Shown piece by piece: positions 1 through 5,472 of a stretch of 5,472 nucleotides of DNA. The stretch comes from an uncultured Clostridium sp. (GTDB taxonomy: Bacteria; Bacillota; Clostridia; TANB77; CAG-508): NCBI GenBank assembly GCA_946545035.1, contig CAMNND010000077.1:1-5472 (forward strand), written 5' to 3'. The notes under the pieces were generated by a model that saw only the letters and a program-made list of their open reading frames with translations, had not been told where the DNA came from and did not search any database. How positions within the stretch are numbered: the first letter of the stretch is position 1; the number at the start of each line of letters is the position of its first letter. Position numbers and translations under genes: made by a program.

Positions 1-117
1 AGTCCTGGCTCTGCATCAGGAACAGATCTCTGCCATCGATTCGCAAGGTATCAAGCCTTTTTGCTTACATAAGTAATCTTAATAAAATACTAATTAATAT
101 CCCCTTTTATCATATTT
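1..117. other. Flank downstream of the STAND gene, no gene assigned
   Basis: The first ~60 bases are about 50% GC, clearly richer than everything that follows. Plus-strand frame 2 reads VLALHQEQISAIDSQGIKPF and stops at a TAA at 74-76, which could be the C-terminal end of a convergent gene. The other plus frames and one minus frame are also open over this short stretch, so no choice can be made. Bases 77-117 are A/T-rich. I see no strong terminator for the STAND gene here. Confidence 0.3.
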
Positions 118-3100
118 TTATTCAGGTAGTTTAGCCACTAAATGTAACAAGCATATCATTAAAGCCATCACTTCTTCGATTATGTGTATTGTTTCACTTA
201 AGTCATTGTGTTCTCTGATCATAGATTCAATTTCATCATAATAATCAAAAAATTGCTTAATTATATTCAACAGTTCGATATTCTGCTCATCGACATCTTT
301 AGACAATTCATTTACAACATCATCAATCAAAATAATATCTTTCCATAAGGCACTAATTTGATTTATCAGTTCTTCTGTGTGTTTAGTCAAAGTACAAAGA
401 CATTTTTGATCAACAGGCACTTGAAGAATTTGCAGATATCTTTGAAGGTATACCTTCATATCATCAAGCTTTTCCATGGCATTATTCCATATTCTTAACG
501 ACTTACTAGCATTTATTCTTTCCATAAAAACAGGTTCTGTGTCACATGGAAACATAGGTTTTGCAATTTGAGATTCTTCTTCATCTAATAATTTATAAGT
601 TGGAATAGAAAAAACTGATGGAGATATCACACCATTAAAAGCTGGAACATAAGCTAATTCTAATGATTGTGTTTCTAGATACCACCTATTACTAGATGGT
701 AAAATACTGTCCTGAAAATAATGTCTAATAATCATTACAATTCTAGTATATTCATCTTCCAAAGTAATATCATTATTCATATTGTAATTAACAATAATAT
801 AAGCATGTTTGTCTCCAGTAAGAAGTGTACCGTTTAATGCTTTAACTGCCTTTGAAAGATTATCTGAAAAATAATTACTTCCTTTGCGATATTTTTGTTT
901 TGAATCATAAGCAATATCATGATTTTTTGGTTGATTGTCTAACATATAGCGCCACACATTCACCAAAGTCATAGCATTTTCAAGTTCGTGCTTTGAAAAA
1001 TCTTCATTAAGAGTACTATACTCAGAAAACAAAAGGTCATATTCTTTCTGAAAGTTCACAAGATTTTTAGACGCAGCATACAAATTAGACATAGCAATTC
1101 TTGGATTATCAATGGTATTAATATCTTGCCTTTTAAGTCTTACACTGAAAACATCAAAAAATTGATCATAAAAATTATCCAATGATCTATATAAATCATT
1201 GTGACATTTCCTAAAATTGTCGTATTTTTTCACAGAAAGTAATTGGCGCATTGGATAATACTCTGCATCAGGACTTTTATCATTACCTTCTGAATAGAGG
1301 CAATATGGGTCAACAACAAAATATGGAAGTCGATTTTCATTGAGTAGTTTTTCTTTAAATAATTCAATTAGATCAATAATCTTTTTACATCGTTGTTCCG
1401 TATATCTACCTTTCTTATAGATATCATTAAAGAGTTTAATTGTTTCTACTACCAGATTGTTCGTATTAATTCTTGATTCATCAAGTTTAGTTACATATTC
1501 CTGCCAAGAAGAGGGACGAAAACTATATTCAATTCTTATTCTAGCCCATCCATTCACCTCAGTCACCCAGGTCTCTAAACGTTTACTTTTATGAATATGT
1601 AATTTGTCATCCAATGCTTCAATCCCCAAATCACGAAGTAAATCAACACCTATCAATTCAATATCAATGTACTCTTTTTCTGGATATAGTTGTTTTAATA
1701 TATCTAACATTTTAATTCTCCAATACTGATTAAAGTTTTGGATATTGTCTGATTCATTTACCTCTTTAAAAAGAGGCGGGATAAATTTACATGTTACTAC
1801 ATCATCTGTTACTGAAAAATTAAGCAATTGCATTTCATTGATAAGTCTCTTCACTAAAACATCTACAGCAGCTAGGTAACTTTCTTGTAGTGCAGTATGT
1901 TCAGATAATCCACGAATTGCATCTGCTGATGATTGAAGATCACCCTTACATACACTTGTAACTACTTCAACCATTTCAAACGGAAGTATTACCTCTCTAT
2001 TTCGCTTCGCCATCCAGAATAACGAATATCCAAAGGATTGACAATCAGAATCTGTATCAGGCAGAACAGGTGGTATCTTACTATTATTTATAAAATAATC
2101 AGTAGCTTGATAGCCGATATGGAGTGAAGTAAGTGATTCTTTTACATTATCAATGTCGTTTTGAATATTAGTTTTATTTATTTTAGGTAGTTCTTTTATA
2201 TCATCTGCAATCATCTTATCTGGACCATAAATACCAGAAAGATCAACAGGCAAAAAGCAGAGCCACCCTTTACCATGTTTAGCAACCAGAGATTCAAAAA
2301 CCTTCATATTATTCTCTACATAACACTTTACATCTAACCAAAGCATTGTCTTAATAGAATTTGCATATCCTACCCAATCACGGAACTCTATTTGAGACAA
2401 TCTTTGTATATCCTTAATATCATATTGATTATTAGAGAAGTAATCTAACAGAACCACTCGTATATTTTTCGATTCAATACAAGGCAATGCTTTAAATATA
2501 ATTTCTTTTGAAGACGTATAAATCAAATTACACAATACATCAAATATAATTTTTGCTCGTACTGGATGAAGTGCTTCAATAGTATTTTCATCTACCACTT
2601 TAATTAAATATTCATCTTGTAAACGTCTAATAGCAGCATATATATTAGAACAATGAATTTCATTTTTTATGTCCGTAATATTAATTGAGCAACCTAAACG
2701 CCCTACATAACACACTACCTGAAGTAATTCTAACCACTCATCAGAAATTCTTTCTTGTAATAATGTACCAATCTGTTCATGAAGGCGTTGTGCTAAAACC
2801 TGATTATGAGTTATAAAATATGTAAATTCAATTAAAGGTCCTTCCCCACCAAATATTTCCCATGCTTCTTCAAAAGTTCTGTGTTCTTCATGAGGTTTTG
2901 TTTCCGTATAAGTATTATAAATTTGTTCAGCTTCTTCTTTTGTCAAAGTTAGTTCAACAATACCATACTTAATTTGTTTTCCGCTGATTGGTGTCTGATT
3001 ATAATCTTCGTCTCTAATAGAAATAAGAACAGGAATAGAAAGACCTCTAACTTGCAATTCTTGCAATAAAAATGCCCATAGTGTTTCACCTGGTTGTACA

Positions 3101-4131
3101 TCAATATAGATAATGAGTGACTTATTGTGCTTCCCTAATCCATCTAATGCAGAAACTAAATTCTGTGCTTGTCCTTCATTAGCAATGGTACGTACACAAA
3201 ATACACAACCTTCTGGATATGTATCCATTAAATAACGATAACAAAGTGTGCTTTTCCCTTGCCCAGAGACACCTTTAACGATTGCAACACCCTTAGTATC
3301 AATTACAGACTGAATCTCCTCCATCCAGTTATTTCTTTTAAAATCTAGATTATTACGAATATATGAAGGATGTGCAGCAATACCTTGTGAGTATTCTTTT
3401 TTTAGATGAACATAATCATCATTCAATTTGAATTCATCTAAACGTACAAGAGACTTGTTGTATTCTTTGTAGAATCCATCTAATGATGCTATATTTGTAC
3501 CAATTTCATGGATTTTTTCTTCCCATAATTGTAGTGTTGTATATCCTTTACTTTTAGAAAGTACAGATATATGTTGAATTAGTAATTCTTTTGCGAGTGT
3601 AGGTGCAGACATAACTGGTACATAATCAGTGATTTGATTTTGAATATTTGAATCTAAATCATTAAGATTCACTTTTTCAAAATGCAATGAATCAATTAAC
3701 CATATAGCATCTTCTTCACATAAACCATGATCATCTACAAGTTTTTTAATAATAGTTCTTTTTGTATTTGCATTTCCTTCTTGTATTTCTTGCAATTCAG
3801 TACCAAGAGAATTAAAGTAAACCACATTAACATTATCAAAAGATGGAGATTGTTCATGTAAGCTACACATACGATTAAAGAATCCCTCACCACTTTGGGA
3901 TGTTTTTGTACTAGCAAGACTAGATAATGTTAAACTAGCTGATATATTTTTAACTTGAGCAGCCTCTATTACAACATTATTCTTTTTAATAACTAAATCT
4001 TCCACATCTTCTGGATAGTACTCATAACCACCTTTATCAGAGATTAATCTAGAAGCGATATATAATGTTTGAGAACAGAATCCTTTCCATGCAGCTTGCG
4101 CGCCTTTATCAGATTTTTGAAATGAGTTCAT
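118..4131 (-). CDS. Avs-like defence NTPase: Cap4/DUF4297-type nuclease domain fused to a STAND NTPase
   Basis: The 1337-residue protein is probably a cytosolic anti-phage sensor-effector. Seen: residues 10-21 carry the G-x6-GF-x2-Q pattern that opens Cap4/DUF4297 nucleases. D45 followed by E56 and Q59-V-K61 fits the PD-(D/E)xK-like D...QxK active site. A linker (about 180-265) leads to a P-loop, GVSGQGKST at 287-295, a Walker B strand ending in D344, a sensor-like SIRD at 371-374, a GEGPLIEF motif near 429-436 and a winged-helix-like segment (about 467-529) ending in the HPVR motif at 522-525. The remaining ~800 residues are largely helical with no repeats I recognise. Known: DUF4297-STAND fusions occur in Avs proteins, where ligand binding by the C-terminal part activates the nuclease. 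Inferred: this protein acts the same way on an unknown phage ligand. The ATG is set by AGGAGGT four bases upstream. It is the last gene of an operon with two membrane-protein genes, and its frame is intact. An Avs outgroup or another nuclease-STAND family is the main alternative. Confidence 0.85.
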   Translation of the reverse strand: MNSFQKSDKGAQAAWKGFCSQTLYIASRLISDKGGYEYYPEDVEDLVIKKNNVVIEAAQVKNISASLTLSSLASTKTSQSGEGFFNRMCSLHEQSPSFDNVNVVYFNSLGTELQEIQEGNANTKRTIIKKLVDDHGLCEEDAIWLIDSLHFEKVNLNDLDSNIQNQITDYVPVMSAPTLAKELLIQHISVLSKSKGYTTLQLWEEKIHEIGTNIASLDGFYKEYNKSLVRLDEFKLNDDYVHLKKEYSQGIAAHPSYIRNNLDFKRNNWMEEIQSVIDTKGVAIVKGVSGQGKSTLCYRYLMDTYPEGCVFCVRTIANEGQAQNLVSALDGLGKHNKSLIIYIDVQPGETLWAFLLQELQVRGLSIPVLISIRDEDYNQTPISGKQIKYGIVELTLTKEEAEQIYNTYTETKPHEEHRTFEEAWEIFGGEGPLIEFTYFITHNQVLAQRLHEQIGTLLQERISDEWLELLQVVCYVGRLGCSINITDIKNEIHCSNIYAAIRRLQDEYLIKVVDENTIEALHPVRAKIIFDVLCNLIYTSSKEIIFKALPCIESKNIRVVLLDYFSNNQYDIKDIQRLSQIEFRDWVGYANSIKTMLWLDVKCYVENNMKVFESLVAKHGKGWLCFLPVDLSGIYGPDKMIADDIKELPKINKTNIQNDIDNVKESLTSLHIGYQATDYFINNSKIPPVLPDTDSDCQSFGYSLFWMAKRNREVILPFEMVEVVTSVCKGDLQSSADAIRGLSEHTALQESYLAAVDVLVKRLINEMQLLNFSVTDDVVTCKFIPPLFKEVNESDNIQNFNQYWRIKMLDILKQLYPEKEYIDIELIGVDLLRDLGIEALDDKLHIHKSKRLETWVTEVNGWARIRIEYSFRPSSWQEYVTKLDESRINTNNLVVETIKLFNDIYKKGRYTEQRCKKIIDLIELFKEKLLNENRLPYFVVDPYCLYSEGNDKSPDAEYYPMRQLLSVKKYDNFRKCHNDLYRSLDNFYDQFFDVFSVRLKRQDINTIDNPRIAMSNLYAASKNLVNFQKEYDLLFSEYSTLNEDFSKHELENAMTLVNVWRYMLDNQPKNHDIAYDSKQKYRKGSNYFSDNLSKAVKALNGTLLTGDKHAYIIVNYNMNNDITLEDEYTRIVMIIRHYFQDSILPSSNRWYLETQSLELAYVPAFNGVISPSVFSIPTYKLLDEEESQIAKPMFPCDTEPVFMERINASKSLRIWNNAMEKLDDMKVYLQRYLQILQVPVDQKCLCTLTKHTEELINQISALWKDIILIDDVVNELSKDVDEQNIELLNIIKQFFDYYDEIESMIREHNDLSETIHIIEEVMALMICLLHLVAKLPE

Positions 4132-4135
4132 TTTT

Positions 4136-4142
4136 ACCTCCT
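4136..4142 (-). promoter_or_regulatory. Ribosome binding site of the nuclease-STAND gene
   Basis: AGGAGGT on the minus strand, four bases before the ATG at 4131-4129, is a near-perfect anti-16S match. It fixes the start codon and implies efficient translation independent of the damaged gene upstream. Confidence 0.85.
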
Positions 4143-4157
4143 GAAATATACTATCTA

Positions 4158-4854
4158 TTAAATAATTTCTTCTAATTTATTAATGATATGATTTATTTCA
4201 CCAAGCATTTTTTTAATTCTTCAGTTGTATAATTATTATCAGTGGCGTAAACAATATTGTTTCTCATTTTCAGGAATTTTCTCAGTATATTGACTTCATT
4301 ATCATCAATAAATGATTTTCTGCTAAAAACTGAATAACTGTTTTTGATGAATCTAATTGTGAAGTTAAACTTATATCTTCAACTATCCCCTCTAATTCTC
4401 TCCATTTCCCAACAATTTCATACTCTAATACTTTAGAACATTCCTCCGAAGAAGCATTATATTTTGATGTTACAACACCAAAAATTTGTGTAGCAAAAGA
4501 ATATAATACAAAAATAAAACCAATAAAAGCTACTATACATGAAATAAGTGAATATATGTTCCCCATTCCATTGTGATCATTTTTCCAAAACACTTTGCTT
4601 AATAAAAACATAAACACACCTAAAATCATATACAAAATTCCTAAGCAAAATAGAGTATAGATGCGGCGTTGTCTATTTTTATAATCAGTTAATAAAGGCT
4701 TTTTAATTTCACTATCAATACGAAGCAACTCAATTACACTTAAATCATCTAATGGTTTTGTACGAGACACTAGAGCTTTATATAAAAGGTTCTTATATTC
4801 ATCTGATAATTCATCAAGATATTTTTCTATTTTATCATTAGGTAAAGTACTGAT
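4158..4854 (-). pseudogene. Two-helix membrane protein with HEPN-like C-terminus, broken by two frameshifts
   Basis: The longest open piece is 4282-4770 (GTG start, 162 residues), but that GTG has no ribosome binding site and the frame is open upstream to 4872. A better start is the ATC at 4854-4852, seven bases after AAAAGGAG, which adds 28 residues. Downstream, the frame stops at 4282, but an adjacent frame continues a sensible helical protein (DDNEVNILRKFLKMRNNIVY) to a TAA at 4193. A third frame from about 4208 continues KMLGEINHIINKLEEII to a TAA at 4158. One missing base in the T run at 4325-4329 and one in the A run at 4208-4214 would restore a ~232-residue protein ending 26 bases before the STAND gene. 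Seen: transmembrane helices at about residues 65-87 and 99-123 of the restored protein. The RNNIVY motif resembles HEPN RNxIVH with the histidine replaced by tyrosine. Its role is unknown; it is probably an accessory membrane subunit of the defence operon. Genuine decay, phase variation or sequencing error are all possible. Confidence 0.7.
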
Positions 4855-4858
4855 GTTA

Positions 4859-5077
4859 TCACTCCTTTTCCTCTAATACAAATTGAATAGCCGTTGATAC
4901 CGAAGCAATTATCAAAAATATAATAAAGAAAATTAGCTTCATAAAATTATGTCCATATCCCGATGCATCAAATAAAAAACCAGTTATCAAAGTGGAAAAT
5001 GTAGATATGATTATTATGGCGTAGCTGACCAATAATTCCGATTTAGCCTGATCATTAATTCCGATACACTTGACCAA
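4859..5077 (-). pseudogene. Small two-helix membrane protein, 5' end replaced by IS21-like terminus
   Basis: The frame can be read as 72 residues from a TTG that directly follows an in-frame TGA. Residues 1-19 of that reading (5021-5077) are encoded by the tandem repeats of the IS21-like end, so the TTG start is probably an artefact of the insertion. Only residues 20-72 (4859-5020) look host-derived. They contain two hydrophobic helices, about residues 17-35 and 46-67, and a short acidic tail ending LEEKE. The stop codon lies four bases before the probable start of the next membrane gene, so the two were co-transcribed. Another frame in the insertion starts at an ATG (5112-5110) only one base after AAGGAG, and after 32 codons stops near 5014 without joining this frame. 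I do not recognise the family. It may be the tail of a longer membrane component of the neighbouring nuclease-STAND system. Confidence 0.6.
4862..4869 (-). promoter_or_regulatory. Ribosome binding site pointing to an ATC start codon
   Basis: AAAAGGAG on the minus strand lies seven bases upstream of the ATC at 4854-4852. No ATG, GTG or TTG occurs in that frame until the GTG at 4770-4768. The site overlaps the last codons of the upstream small membrane gene, the usual arrangement for coupled translation, so the original start was very probably at the ATC position. Confidence 0.55.
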
Positions 5078-5110
5078 TCATTCTGATTAGGTTGATCAAT
5101 TATATTGGAC
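5022..5110. repeat. Four imperfect ~22-bp direct repeats of an IS21-type terminus
   Basis: Plus-strand units begin near 5022, 5044, 5067 and 5089. The first reads TAGCTGACCAATAATTCCG and the second TAGCCTGATCATTAATTCCG. The third and fourth keep the TTGACCAATCATTCTGA and TTGATCAATTATATTGGA cores. The shared pattern is roughly TAG-S-YTGAYCAATNATTCYGAT. IS21 elements carry such multiple terminal repeats as transposase binding sites. Divergence increases from the outside inwards. Confidence 0.8.
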
Positions 5111-5137
5111 ATACTCCTTTTCTAGTAAAATTAAGTA

Positions 5138-5158
5138 GTAGATAAGCATCGAATCTAC
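5138..5158. repeat. Short inverted repeat (GTAGAT/ATCTAC)
   Basis: GTAGAT at 5138-5143 and ATCTAC at 5153-5158 can form a 6-bp stem with a 9-base loop in the gene-free spacer of the IS remnant. No T run follows on either strand, so it does not look like an intrinsic terminator. Its significance is doubtful at this AT content. Confidence 0.3.
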
Positions 5159-5289
5159 ACAATATTTTACAGGAAAGTAGTTTTTATTTTTAAAGCATAC
5201 GAGGAAAAATAAAAAGAGATTTTCAGATATTTATCATTAGGTATGTTTAGAAACAAAATCTCGTAACTGTTAAAGAAATCAAGAAATAG

Positions 5290-5472
5290 AATCAGATTGA
5301 TAAAATTGCAACAAATGAATATATCAATAGACATGAGAATCTCATTATAGTTGGTGCTACAGGAAGTGGTAAATTATATATTGCCTGTGCACTAGGTGTA
5401 GAGGCATGTAATGCAACCCTGAAGGTAATGTATGTAAGACTTCCTAATTTATTGTCTGAATTAAATATTGCG
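5290..5472 (+). pseudogene. istB: istB fragment (IS21 helper ATPase), degenerate and partial
   Basis: Frame 1 reads DKIATNEYINRHENLIIVG, then the P-loop GATGSGK (5353-5373), LYIACALGVEACNATLKVMY and VRLPNLLSELNIA to the window edge. This corresponds closely to the central part of IstB, the AAA+ helper of IS21 transposition. The expected text after the P-loop lysine is T-Y/W-L-A; here it is L-Y-I-A, so the residue that coordinates Mg-ATP is lost. An in-frame TAG (5287-5289) and another at 5248-5250 precede the fragment, there is no start codon, and the N-terminal domain cannot be found upstream. The C-terminal half lies beyond the window. It is almost certainly non-functional. Confidence 0.85.

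Larger units (their letters stand above)
5020..5472 (+). mobile_element. IS21-family insertion sequence remnant, left end with internal deletion, truncated by window edge
   Basis: A terminus with multiple ~22-bp repeats (5022-5110) is followed on the plus strand by part of istB (from about 5290). In IS21 elements the order is left end, istA (over 1 kb), istB, right end. Here only about 180 bp separate the end repeats from the middle of istB, so istA and the first ~70 codons of istB are missing. The outer boundary is placed near 5020, where repeat similarity stops and the membrane gene becomes coherent. The right end and any target duplication lie outside the window. No transposase is encoded here, so this copy cannot move by itself. 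Confidence 0.75.

Noticed and set aside
1..60. tRNA or attachment-site remnant at the GC-rich left edge
   Set aside because: No TPsiC-type GTTCGA box, acceptor stem or matching repeat elsewhere in the window was found.
40..64. Weak hairpin with T run (AAGG...CCTT then T) as a terminator
   Set aside because: The stem is only four bases and the gene it would serve is unassigned.
3735..3917. 60-codon open frame inside the large gene
   Set aside because: It lies wholly within the intact STAND gene, has no ribosome binding site and shows no recognisable protein; it is a frame shadow.
5022..5110. CRISPR array
   Set aside because: The ~22-bp units are adjacent and imperfect, without unique spacers, and sit next to istB; they fit an IS21 end.
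5014..5112. 32-codon frame starting at an ATG just after AAGGAG within the IS end
   Set aside because: The gap between the ribosome binding site and ATG is only one base, the frame is built from transposon repeats and it does not join the membrane gene.
5080..5160. Outward promoter from the IS end driving the defence operon
   Set aside because: TTG-rich hexamers and an AT-rich stretch exist, but no -35/-10 pair with proper spacing stands out from background.

Overview
The window is AT-rich DNA with strong AGGAGG-type ribosome binding sites, A/T-rich codon choice and an IS21-family transposon remnant. Together these suggest a low-GC Gram-positive host (Firmicutes, for example a clostridial gut bacterium). 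That is inference; nothing here fixes the species.

Layout, by plus coordinates: (i) 1-117 is a short flank whose first ~60 bases are close to 50% GC, unlike the rest, with no gene I can assign. (ii) 118-4131, minus strand, is one large intact gene for a 1337-residue protein. It has a Cap4/DUF4297-type nuclease-like domain at the N-terminus, then a STAND-type P-loop NTPase, then a very long C-terminal part of unknown fold. This is the architecture of Avs (AVAST) anti-phage NTPases, although it is shorter than the classical DUF4297-STAND Avs3 as I recall that family. (iii) 4158-4854, minus strand, is a gene for a two-helix membrane protein with a HEPN-like C-terminus. As sequenced it is broken twice, apparently by single-base losses in a T run and an A run, and its best start codon reads ATC instead of ATG. 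(iv) 4859-5077, minus strand, is the 3' part of a second small two-helix membrane protein gene. Its 5' end has been replaced by the end of an IS21-like element. (v) About 5020-5472 is that element: four ~22-bp tandem repeats typical of IS21 termini, about 180 bp without a gene, then a decayed piece of istB on the plus strand that runs off the window. istA is absent.

Regions ii-iv form a compact co-directional operon read right to left: truncated membrane gene, 4-bp gap, membrane-HEPN gene, 26-bp gap, nuclease-STAND gene. The proposed reading is a three-gene defence cassette in which a cytosolic nuclease-NTPase was accompanied by two small membrane proteins. The IS21 insertion removed the front of the operon and the two membrane genes then decayed, while the large effector gene kept its full reading frame and an excellent ribosome binding site. 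The order of decay and the defence role are inferences from architecture, not demonstrated.
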